Positions 18,705 to 25,968 of a stretch of DNA of 64,000 bases are shown here, piece by piece. The stretch spans positions 1-64,000 of the forward strand of contig JADJQU010000033.1 of the NCBI GenBank assembly GCA_016712565.1, in the 5' to 3' direction. The position numbers were made by a program, and so were the translations under genes. The number at the start of each line of letters is the position of its first letter. Positions within the stretch are counted from its first letter, which is position 1. This DNA is from Planctomycetota bacterium (GTDB lineage Bacteria > Planctomycetota > UBA1135 > GCA-002686595). Below the pieces are notes generated by a model. That model was not told the origin of the DNA. It was given only the letters and a program-made list of their open reading frames with translations, and did no database searches.

Positions 18705-18882
18705 CCCGACCTATTCATGAGCCTTGAGCGAAACCCACGACAAAGCCTGGCCGGCAAGGCGCGACGACGTGTTCTCCCGCAGGCGACCTGCAGGTCGCCC
18801 TGGACCGAACGCGCCGGCGCAACGCAGTCCGGACGGGCTTGGGCGGGGGTTGGAGCCGAAGCTCATGAATAGGTCGGGCTAG
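18701..18882 (+). repeat. 182-bp MITE-like element with perfect 22-bp terminal inverted repeats
   Basis: The ends 18701-18722 and 18861-18882 are perfect inverted copies. The core of each is CCCGACCTATTCATGAGC, bordered outside by CTAG. CTAG could be a target duplication or part of the repeat, because it is its own reverse complement. The interior has no coding capacity. It contains an 18-bp perfect palindrome (18782-18799, GGCGACCTGCAGGTCGCC) and GC-rich text unlike the flanks. The element exactly fills the gap between two convergent genes, and each gene's TAG stop comes from one of its ends. The layout is that of a non-autonomous element moved in trans by a transposase elsewhere. It could also act as a bidirectional terminator. 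Confidence 0.85.
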
Positions 18883-19571
18883 CGCTGCCAGATCTCGAAC
18901 GTGTGGTGCTTGTGCGTGTCGAAGGACTCGACACGCCTCCAGCCCGCGGCGGCCAGCTCTTCCGCCATCACCCCCGCGGGCAGCTTGTGCTCCGGAGGCG
19001 GCCCCACCGGCAGCGGACCCGGCTTGTACTCGAGGATCGCCAGGCGACCGCCGGGGCGCAGGACGGTCGCGAGGCGCGCGAAGTAGTCCACGCGGTTCTC
19101 GATGTGGTGGTAGGTGTCCGCGATGAAGATCACGTCGCAGGAGCCGGGCGGCAGGTGCGGCGTCGAGTGGGAAGCGAGCACCGGCACCACGTTCAGCAGG
19201 TGCTTCGCCAGCAGGGCCGCGCGCACCTCGTCCAGCTGGCGCGGCTCCACATCGACGGCGTAGACCACGCCTTGGGGCACGGCCTGTGCGAAGCGCAGCG
19301 CGAACACGCCGGGACCACAGCCCACGTCCGCCACGACCGCATTCGGCGCCAGGGCGAGCTTGGCGAGCACGCTGGGCGGGTCGAGGTCGAGCACGCGCGC
19401 GTCGGCGGCAAGCCGCGCGATGTAGTTCTCCACGTCCGTGGGGCCGTGGCGGTCGCGATTCCCGGAGCCGATCTCCGCGTCGCCGTGCCGGTGCGCGGCG
19501 CCGCAACCGGCCGCGAGGAGCAGGCTCAGGAGCCCCAGGAATCCCCCCAGCAGCGTCCTACGGCGCAGCAT
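18879..19571 (-). CDS. Class I SAM-dependent methyltransferase with lipoprotein signal peptide
   Basis: The product has 230 residues. The N-terminus is a lipoprotein signal (RTLLGGFLGLLSLLLAAGC, lipobox LAAGC), so the enzyme should sit in the envelope. The methyltransferase fold follows: motif I VVADVGCGPGVFALRFA, motif II region VVYAVDVEPRQLDEVRAA, the acidic post-motif CDVIFIADTYHHIENRVDYF, and LRPGGRLAILEYKPG. Export is odd because SAM is cytosolic, yet planctomycetes and other bacteria do carry such proteins. Its start overlaps the end of the MltA gene by 14 bp, implying translational coupling. The stop codon lies in the MITE-like element. Confidence 0.85.
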   Translation of the reverse strand: MLRRRTLLGGFLGLLSLLLAAGCGAAHRHGDAEIGSGNRDRHGPTDVENYIARLAADARVLDLDPPSVLAKLALAPNAVVADVGCGPGVFALRFAQAVPQGVVYAVDVEPRQLDEVRAALLAKHLLNVVPVLASHSTPHLPPGSCDVIFIADTYHHIENRVDYFARLATVLRPGGRLAILEYKPGPLPVGPPPEHKLPAGVMAEELAAAGWRRVESFDTHKHHTFEIWQR

Positions 19572-20739
19572 GGGGCACCTCGTCCGGGCGCAGGAACAGG
19601 TAGTACATCTGACCCTCGGACATCACGTGCCCCGCCCGCTGCTCCGCGTCGGGGCCGACGCCCAAGTAGAGATCGGCGCGGCCCGCCGTGCGAATCGCTC
19701 CGCCGGTGTCCTGATCCAGCAGGAACTGCTTGAAGGTCTGGTCCGCGCCCTTGGTCTTGGTCTCGACGAACACCAGCCCTCCGCGCGGGAAGAGCGCCTT
19801 GTCGGTGGCGATCGTGCGCTCGCCCTGGACCTCGACATTGAGGCTGCCGCGCGGATTGCCGTCGATCTCCAGGAAGAACACGTAGGAGTCGTTGCGCGCC
19901 ATGTACTCGGCGAGCTTCTCGGGGTTGTTCCGACCCCAGGTGCGGATGCCCTGGAGGCTCATGTCCTTCGACTTCAGCTCTTTGGCGCGGATCAGTTCCT
20001 TGCCCAGGGAGCTGTACTCGCGGCCGTTCTTGCCGGAGTAGCCGAACTTGAGCTCCTCGCCGCCCGGCGTCTTGATGAACGCCGAGCCGTTGACGTGGGC
20101 GATGAAGGCGTCGAGGGGATCCTTCAGGTAGACCAACTCGAGGCCCTTGCCCTCCAGCAGCGCCGAGGCCTCGATCTCGCGCCGCGTGGGATAGGGTCCG
20201 GCCACCGATCCGTCGGCCGCGCGGCGACCCAGGATCTCGCCGTCCTTGGCCTTGGCGAGGTCCGGCGGAAGGGCATAGAGCGGGTAGCGAAAGGTGTCGT
20301 CCGGGGTGCGGCTGCCGTCGAAAATCGGCGTGCAATAGCCCGTGAACAGCACGCCGCCGCCCTTGGCGTTCCAACCGGCGCTCTTGTAGACCTGGAACTC
20401 GTTGTTGACGCGCCGCGTGAAGTCGCCGGCGTCCCGGGCCTCGAACAGCAGCTCGCGGAAACGGATCACCGACGCCTGGGCGCGTTCGTGGGTGATCTGC
20501 TCCATGGGGAAGTGCTGCTTGGAGGACTCCTTCTTGAACCACTCGATCGAGCGGTCGAGCGCGAGGGCCAGCTCGTCGCGGTGCTTGAAGCCCTCGCCGA
20601 AGTCGGGCCGCTTCTCGTCGTGCTTGAGCGCGATGAGCGCCGGCGCGCCCGGCGGCAGGGGCCGGCCGTAGTCGGGCGTGGTGCAGGCGGCGGACCAGAG
20701 GGCGAGTGCCAGGGCGGCGGCGAGTGCGAAGGTGCGCAT
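19558..20739 (-). CDS. mltA: Membrane-bound lytic murein transglycosylase A (MltA)
   Basis: The product has 393 residues with lipoprotein signal LALALWSAAC. The MltA domain is recognised from GVLFTGYCTPIFDGSR, FAYP/YPLYALP-type text, PYPTRREIEASALLEGKGLE, LVYLKDPLDAFIAHVNGSA, and the C-terminal 3D domain GGLVFVETKTKGADQTFK then DQDTGGAIRTAGRADLYLG, where the conserved Asp residues lie. The enzyme cleaves the MurNAc-GlcNAc bond of peptidoglycan to form 1,6-anhydro ends at the outer-membrane face. That is consistent with a diderm planctomycete having some peptidoglycan. The downstream methyltransferase is coupled by overlap. Confidence 0.92.
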   Translation of the reverse strand: MRTFALAAALALALWSAACTTPDYGRPLPPGAPALIALKHDEKRPDFGEGFKHRDELALALDRSIEWFKKESSKQHFPMEQITHERAQASVIRFRELLFEARDAGDFTRRVNNEFQVYKSAGWNAKGGGVLFTGYCTPIFDGSRTPDDTFRYPLYALPPDLAKAKDGEILGRRAADGSVAGPYPTRREIEASALLEGKGLELVYLKDPLDAFIAHVNGSAFIKTPGGEELKFGYSGKNGREYSSLGKELIRAKELKSKDMSLQGIRTWGRNNPEKLAEYMARNDSYVFFLEIDGNPRGSLNVEVQGERTIATDKALFPRGGLVFVETKTKGADQTFKQFLLDQDTGGAIRTAGRADLYLGVGPDAEQRAGHVMSEGQMYYLFLRPDEVPHAAP

Positions 20740-20785
20740 CGGTGGCAGGGTGAGGGTCAGGGTGTCGGCGTGCGACGACCGCGAT

Positions 20786-21460
20786 TCAAGTCGCGGCCCG
20801 CTGGTGCTTCCTGTGCAACATCAGGTTGCGCGCGGGAGCGACCCAGCTCAAGACGAAGCCGAAAATCAGGGGAAGATCGAGGCGGTGCAGGGAGTAGAGC
20901 GTGTTCAGGCTGCCGCCGAGGATCGTCAGCCACCAGAATGCCGGAGGGAACTCGCTCTTTCCATGGCGTTCCGCGTGGCGCCACTGGACCAGGAAGCGGC
21001 CGATCCAGCAGACCTGGCCCGCGAGCCCGAGCACCAGCCAAAGGGTGCCCGGCGCGGCCCGGCTCGGCTCGTCGAGGATCCACAGCGAGTACGAGCCCCC
21101 GGCGACGAGGAGCGCCACGCCGAGGAAGAAGAGCGGCGATGCGCGGCGGGTTTCGGGCCCGCGGGTGGAGATCCACAGATTGCGCAGGTAGATGCCGAGC
21201 GTCATCAGGAAGCCCGGCAGCATCACGAACTCCTCGCGCATCAGGCAGTAGGCGCTGCCGAAGACGGCGCCCGCCGCGGAGAAGTACCAGAAGGCCTCCG
21301 GGGCCACGGGGCGCTTCGCGCGCTCGGATGCGATCCACTGGATCATGACGCGCACGAAGTAGAAGCCCTGGCCCGTCCACCCGACGGCCTGGACCCAGGC
21401 CGAGGTCGAGAGGCCCTCCGCGGAGCGCAGGGCGGCCAGCGGCAGGAGCTCAACGGCCAT
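20786..21460 (-). CDS. Membrane protein with two lipid-A-biosynthesis N-terminal (LAB_N) domains
   Basis: The product has 224 residues and about six membrane segments. The LAB_N motif occurs twice: GWTGQGFYFVRVMIQWIASER (residues 27-47) then FWYFSAAGAVFGSAYCLMRE, and again GLAGQVCWIGRFLVQWRHAER then FWWLTILGGSLNTLYSLHRL. It ends in a basic tail. LAB_N is found fused to lipid-A disaccharide synthase or free beside glycosyltransferases. Here the gene overlaps the 3' end of the glycosyltransferase gene by 11 bp. The pair probably modifies a lipid-linked sugar or lipid A. Exact reaction unknown. Confidence 0.85.
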   Translation of the reverse strand: MAVELLPLAALRSAEGLSTSAWVQAVGWTGQGFYFVRVMIQWIASERAKRPVAPEAFWYFSAAGAVFGSAYCLMREEFVMLPGFLMTLGIYLRNLWISTRGPETRRASPLFFLGVALLVAGGSYSLWILDEPSRAAPGTLWLVLGLAGQVCWIGRFLVQWRHAERHGKSEFPPAFWWLTILGGSLNTLYSLHRLDLPLIFGFVLSWVAPARNLMLHRKHQRAAT

Positions 21461-22256
21461 CGCTCACCTCGCGGATCGGCAGCCGGATCAGGCGCCCCCG
21501 CATCCAGCGCACGGCCAACAGGTCCCGGAAGGCCCGGAAGGCGCGATTCATGACGCCGTACTTCGAGACGCCGGCCGTGCGCGGGTGGTGGGAAACCGGG
21601 TGCTCGATCACGGAAAACCCGTGGTAGCGCAGCAGCGTGGGCAGGAAGCGGTGCATGCCCTCGAACAGGGGCACGGCTTGGATGGCCCGGGCGCGGAAGA
21701 CCTTGAGGGAGCAGCCGGTGTCGCGGATCGAATCCTGGGAGATCCAATTGCGGATTCGATTGGCGATGCGCGAACTCACCCGGCGCACGAGGTTGTCGTT
21801 GCGCTTCAGTCGAAAGCCGACGACCGCGTCGTGGCCGTCGAGCATGCGGATCATCGTCGGCAGGTCCACGGGGTCGTTCTGCAGGTCGGCATCCAGGGTG
21901 GCGATCAGGCGCCCCCGGGCCAGGTGGATCCCGGCCGCCGTGGCCGCGGTCTGACCGCAGTTGTGGGCGAAGAACACGCCGACCACGCGCCGGTCACGGG
22001 CGGAGAGGGCCTGGATGGCGGCGGGAGAGCCGTCCTTGGAACCGTCGTCCACCAGCAGCAGTTCCCAGTCGGAGCCGTCGGCGAAGACCTCGAGCACGCG
22101 CTCGTACAGCCGCTCGAGGTTCTCGACCTCGTTGTAGACCGGCGCCACCAGGGTCAGGTCGCAGGGAGCGTCCCGTCGGGCGCGTTGCTTGGGTTCGAAC
22201 TCGATCGGGAAGAGCACGGATCCTCTGGCCTGGAGGCGCGGCCATTCTCGCCGCAA
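21450..22256 (-). CDS. Family 2 glycosyltransferase, DPM1/ArnC-like
   Basis: The product has 268 residues. The GT-A fold is recognised by TLVAPVYNEVENLERLYERV, the DDGSKDGSP nucleotide motif, GQTAATAAGIHLARGRLIAT and the DxD region LDADLQNDPVDLPTM. QDSIRDTGCSLKVFRARAIQ and the HHPRTAGVSKYG segment match the dolichyl-phosphate mannose / ArnC group. Unlike ArnC it ends without C-terminal membrane helices (IRLPIREVSDGR). The separate LAB_N membrane protein encoded by the overlapping next gene may provide the membrane part. It probably transfers a sugar from a nucleotide donor to a polyprenyl phosphate. The start may be internal (GTG at VLFPIEF). Confidence 0.9.
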   Translation of the reverse strand: MRREWPRLQARGSVLFPIEFEPKQRARRDAPCDLTLVAPVYNEVENLERLYERVLEVFADGSDWELLLVDDGSKDGSPAAIQALSARDRRVVGVFFAHNCGQTAATAAGIHLARGRLIATLDADLQNDPVDLPTMIRMLDGHDAVVGFRLKRNDNLVRRVSSRIANRIRNWISQDSIRDTGCSLKVFRARAIQAVPLFEGMHRFLPTLLRYHGFSVIEHPVSHHPRTAGVSKYGVMNRAFRAFRDLLAVRWMRGRLIRLPIREVSDGR

Positions 22257-22334
22257 CGGGGGAGCAAAGCCAGGAGCCCGGATCCACTCCGCCGCAGGTC
22301 GCCGGCTCGGGCCCCTGGGCCCGAGGGAACCGGC

Positions 22335-23748
22335 TCAGAGGGGCAACGGCGTGTCGTCGACCTGAAGCAGATGGTGACCCCGGGGCAGGCGCATGCGGAA
22401 GCGCGCCCCGCCCTTGGGCGAGCGTCCCACCTCCACCACGCCCCCGTGGGCGTCCACGGCCGCGCGCACGATGGCCAGTCCCAGGCCGTAACCGATGCGG
22501 CGGCCCCGGGCCTGGGGGCCGCGGAAAAAGGCCTCGAAGATGCGCTCCTTGAGCTCCTCGGGAACCCCGGGGCCGCCGTCGTCGACGACCACGTCGATTT
22601 CACCGTTCTCGCCCAACACTCTCACGTCCACCTGGCCGCCGGGCTCGCTCCACTCGATGGCGTTGGCGGTCAGGTTGCGCATGGCGCGCAGCAAACCCTC
22701 ACGGTCGCCGTAGATTCGCGTGTTGCCCGAGGACTCCAGGTTGAGCTTCACCCCGCGGGCGGCGGCATAGCCCGATTCGCGGGCCAGGCGCAGCTTGGCC
22801 TCGTCGGCCAGCTCGAAGCTCTCCCGGGTGGTCTTCAGATCCCACCCGCTGGCGGGTTGGGAGCAGATGGTCACCAGGTTGTCCACGGCATCCGCCAGGT
22901 CCCGCAGGTCCTGCAGGTGGCTCTCCAGCACTCTGCGGTACTCAGCCGAATTGCGAGTCGAGATCAAGGCCACCTCGGTCTCGCCCATCAGGTTCTGGAT
23001 CGGCGAGCGCAGCTCGTGGGCCATGCTGGCCGTGAACACGCGGTTGCGCTCGGCCTCCTGCTGGGCCTTGGAGAGCATCTCCTGGAGGGCGTTGACGACT
23101 TCGTGGATCTCCTGGGGCGCGTTCTGGATGTCCACCCGGATCGAGCCGCCCTTGTGGGCCACGTGGCGCGCGCTCTCGGCCACCTGGCGCAGGGTCTTGG
23201 AGACCCCGTTCAACAGCATGCGGCCCATGAGCAGGTTGACGCCGGTGGCGCCGATGACCAGCAGGAACGGCCAGGACTCGGAAGTTGCGCAGCTGCCCCA
23301 GTTCCTTCGAGCCGTCCACCACGCAGGCGATCGTGTAGGGGCCGTCGACTTCTTGCACCAGGACCCGCAGGCCGCCGTCGAAGCTCTGAACCTGCGCGTC
23401 GACGGTGTTCAGGGGCGCCTGGACCTGGCCCAGCAGGGAGACGACTCCAAATTCCCCCCAGGGCTTGGGCTGGTCGGTGCGCCAAACACGCCAGGCGATC
23501 GGCGTGTCAGCGTGGCCGCGGCACAGCTCCAGGGCCGCGGCGGCAACCTCTTCCACCACTTCCTTCTTGATGGGGATCAGCGTGGCGAGCTCGTCGATCT
23601 CCTCCCGGAGCAGGTGCTCCAGGCTCTTTTCCTTGGAGTTGGAGATGTAGATGTAGCTGGTGAGCGTGGTGGTCAGGACCAGGAGACTCGTCGTGATCGC
23701 GAACAGCTTGGTCAGTCTGGAAGCCAGCGACCACGACTTCTGGCTCAC
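22335..23748 (-). pseudogene. HAMP sensor histidine kinase with one frameshift
   Basis: The first frame (from 23748) encodes a membrane helix (LFAITTSLLVLTTTLTSYIY) and a periplasmic sensor domain up to SKELGQLRNFRVL. The reading must then change frame near 23280 to enter the second helix (SWPFLLVIGATGVNLLMGRM). It continues cleanly through HAMP, the H-box ASMAHELRSPIQNLMGE, the N-box LTANAIEWS, the G1 box VVVDDGGPGVPEELKERIF and the G2 box IGYGLGLAIVRAAVDAHGG. All catalytic motifs are intact, so one indel separates sensor from kinase. The ATG overlaps the response-regulator stop by 4 bp. It could be a sequencing error or a recent loss. Confidence 0.85.
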
Positions 23749-24434
23749 ACCGCCGCCTCTTCGTTGCCCAGTCGATAGCCCTCACCGCGGACCGTGTGGA
23801 TCAGGGCCGTGCCCTGGCGGTCCAGCTTGCGCCGCAGCCGCCCGATATGGACGTCGACCACGTTGGTGCCCGGGTCGAACTCGATGCCCCACACGTTGCG
23901 CAGCAATTCGCTGCGGGACAGCACTTCGCCGCCCGCGCGGACCAGGGTGAGCAGCAGGTCGAATTCCCGGGGCGAGAGGTCCAGCGCCTTGCCTCCGCGG
24001 GTCACCTGGCGGCGCACCAGGTCGAGCCGCAGGTCGTAGGCTTCGATGGGGGGCAGGGCCTTGCGGCGGCGCACGGCCACCTCGATGCGGGCCAGGAGCT
24101 CGCTGAAGGCGAAGGGCTTGATGACGTAGTCGTCCGCACCGAGCTTCAGGCCCTTGATCCGCTCCTCCACCGTGTCGCGGGCGGTGACGAAGATCACCGG
24201 CGTCTCGCGGCCTTCCTTGCGCAGTTCCAGGAGCAGGTCCCAGCCGGTCTTCACCGGCATCATGACGTCCAGGAGGATCAGGTCGAACCCCTGCTTGTCG
24301 GTGCGCAGCACCTCCAGGGCAGCCGACGGGTCGCCGGCGGTCACGGAGTCGATGCCGGACTCAGCCAGGCCGGTGGAGATGTAGCTGCGGAACTTGGGAT
24401 CGTCGTCGACAACCAGGATTCGCATGCCGGTCAC
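23745..24434 (-). CDS. OmpR/CopR-family response regulator
   Basis: The product has 229 residues, or 226 from the second Met. The receiver domain has the acidic pair RILVVDDDPKFRSYI, the phospho-acceptor Asp in LILLDVMMPVKTGWD, the Thr in VIFVTARDTVEERIKG and the Lys in DDYVIKPFAFSELL. The C-terminal winged helix shows LDLSPREFDLLLTLVRAGG, LSRSELLRNVWGIEFDPGTN and VVDVHIGRLRRKLD. It forms an operon with the downstream histidine kinase (4-bp overlap). The closest style is CusR/CopR-like metal or envelope-stress regulators. The target is not evident from the sequence. Confidence 0.93.
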   Translation of the reverse strand: MTGMRILVVDDDPKFRSYISTGLAESGIDSVTAGDPSAALEVLRTDKQGFDLILLDVMMPVKTGWDLLLELRKEGRETPVIFVTARDTVEERIKGLKLGADDYVIKPFAFSELLARIEVAVRRRKALPPIEAYDLRLDLVRRQVTRGGKALDLSPREFDLLLTLVRAGGEVLSRSELLRNVWGIEFDPGTNVVDVHIGRLRRKLDRQGTALIHTVRGEGYRLGNEEAAV

Positions 24435-24501
24435 CGCCTTTCTGGTTCGGGATGCCCGCGCTCAGGATGGGCGGGCCGCTCATTCTAGCCCGCGGAAGCC
24501 C

Positions 24502-25896
24502 CTAGGCCAGTGTGGTTTGCCCCGCGGCCACCCAGGCCTGATAGCCGCCCTCGAGATCCGAGAGGGGGCCCAGTCCCAGCGGTTCCAGCAGGCTGACGGC
24601 GATCACCGAGCGGTAGCCGCCCTTGCAATGGACCGCGATGGGGCGGTCGCGAGGCAGCTCCCCGGCACGCGCCGCCAATTCCGGCAGGGGAATGTGCACC
24701 GCTCCCGGCAGGCGACCGGCGTCCCATTCCGCCTGGGTCCGCACGTCGAGCACGCAGGGTGGGTGCGCGTGCGCCAAACGTGCGGCGAACTCCATCGGTG
24801 ACAGGCGCGTACTCTGGCGCAGCAGGTCCTCTCGCCCGCGCCACGCGGCCGCGCCGCCGTCCAGGTAGCCCGCCAGCCGGTCGAAGCCGATCCGGCCCAG
24901 GCGCACGGCGGCCTCCAGCTGGCGCCCCGGCGGCGCCACCAGGATCAACGGGCGAGTGGCGGGGATCAGGGCCCCGACCCAACTGGCGTAGGTGCCCGAC
25001 AGGCCCACATTGACGCTGCCCCGGAGGTGCCCCGCGGTCCATTCGCCGGGTTCGCGGGCGTCGAGGACCAGCGCGCCGGCCGCCTGTTCGTGGAGGACCT
25101 GCTCCAGGGTCAGTGGCCGCAGGCCGGCCGCCAGGCTCTCCTCCAGGGTGGCCCGGACTTTCCCGTTGAGCTCCGCGTCGTAGGGGAAGTAGGCGGGCAT
25201 CGCCGGCTGGTCCGCCGTCAGCACGCGCACGAAGCTCTCGCGGTCCATGGGCTGCAGGGCCCAATTGACCCGCTTTTGGACGCCCAGGGTCGAGAAGGTG
25301 TCGCGGGAGAGGTTCTTGCCGCAGGCCGAGCCTGCTCCGTGGGCCGGGTAGACCAGCGTCGAGTCGGGCAGAGGCAGGATCTTCTCCCGCAGCGTCGCGT
25401 ACATGGAGTTCGCCAGGTCGCGGGCCGTGAGCCCCTTGGCCGAAAGCAGGTCGGGCCGGCCGACGTCGCCGATGAACAGCGTGTCCCCGGTGAGGATCCC
25501 GTGGGGGACTTCGGCATCGCGTTCCGTGTCGACCACCAGGATCGAGATGCCCTCCGGCGTGTGGCCGGGAGTCTCCAGGATCTCCAGCCTCACGCGGCCC
25601 AGGACGAGCTTGTCCCCGTCCCGGGCGGGCGAGAACGGAAATTCGGCCTGGGCCTTGGCGCCGAGGTGGATCCGCGCGCCGACCCGCGCCGCGAGTTCCA
25701 GGTGCCCGGCCACGAAGTCCGCGTGGAAGTGGGTCAGGAAGACGTGCTCGATCCGCAGGCCCGCCCGGGCCGCGTCCTCCAGGTAGCCGTCCACGTCGCG
25801 CTGGGGATCGACCACCACGGCCGACCCGGTGGTTTCGTCGCCGATCAGGTAGGAGGCGTGGGACAGGCAGGCGAGGTAATACTGTTTGAGGAACAT
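24502..25896 (-). CDS. MBL-fold hydrolase fused to two rhodanese domains (persulfide dioxygenase-like)
   Basis: The product has 464 residues. The N-terminal metallo-beta-lactamase domain (1-240) carries the HxHxD metal motif FLTHFHADFVAGH, plus ETPGHTPEG, LTGDTLFIGDVGRPDL and YPAHGAGSACG. That pattern is close to ETHE1-type persulfide dioxygenases and the BigR/Blh group. Two rhodanese domains follow. The first (about 270-360) has ILVAPPGRQ where a catalytic Cys would be and is probably inactive. The second (about 375-464) keeps Cys in IAVHCKGGYRSV. It likely acts in sulfide or persulfide detoxification. The divergent chromate transporter gene starts 73 bp away. Confidence 0.92.
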   Translation of the reverse strand: MFLKQYYLACLSHASYLIGDETTGSAVVVDPQRDVDGYLEDAARAGLRIEHVFLTHFHADFVAGHLELAARVGARIHLGAKAQAEFPFSPARDGDKLVLGRVRLEILETPGHTPEGISILVVDTERDAEVPHGILTGDTLFIGDVGRPDLLSAKGLTARDLANSMYATLREKILPLPDSTLVYPAHGAGSACGKNLSRDTFSTLGVQKRVNWALQPMDRESFVRVLTADQPAMPAYFPYDAELNGKVRATLEESLAAGLRPLTLEQVLHEQAAGALVLDAREPGEWTAGHLRGSVNVGLSGTYASWVGALIPATRPLILVAPPGRQLEAAVRLGRIGFDRLAGYLDGGAAAWRGREDLLRQSTRLSPMEFAARLAHAHPPCVLDVRTQAEWDAGRLPGAVHIPLPELAARAGELPRDRPIAVHCKGGYRSVIAVSLLEPLGLGPLSDLEGGYQAWVAAGQTTLA

Positions 25897-25968
25897 GGCT
25901 CCGTCGAGGTCACTATATACGCCGCCCCGGCGACGGACTCCCCGGTCCTGGCGGCCCGGGCTCCAGGC

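Noticed and set aside
19438..21348. Long plus-strand frame over the methyltransferase, MltA and LAB_N genes
   Set aside because: The three minus-strand genes have clear motifs; the plus-strand reading is low-information Arg/Gly/Leu text.
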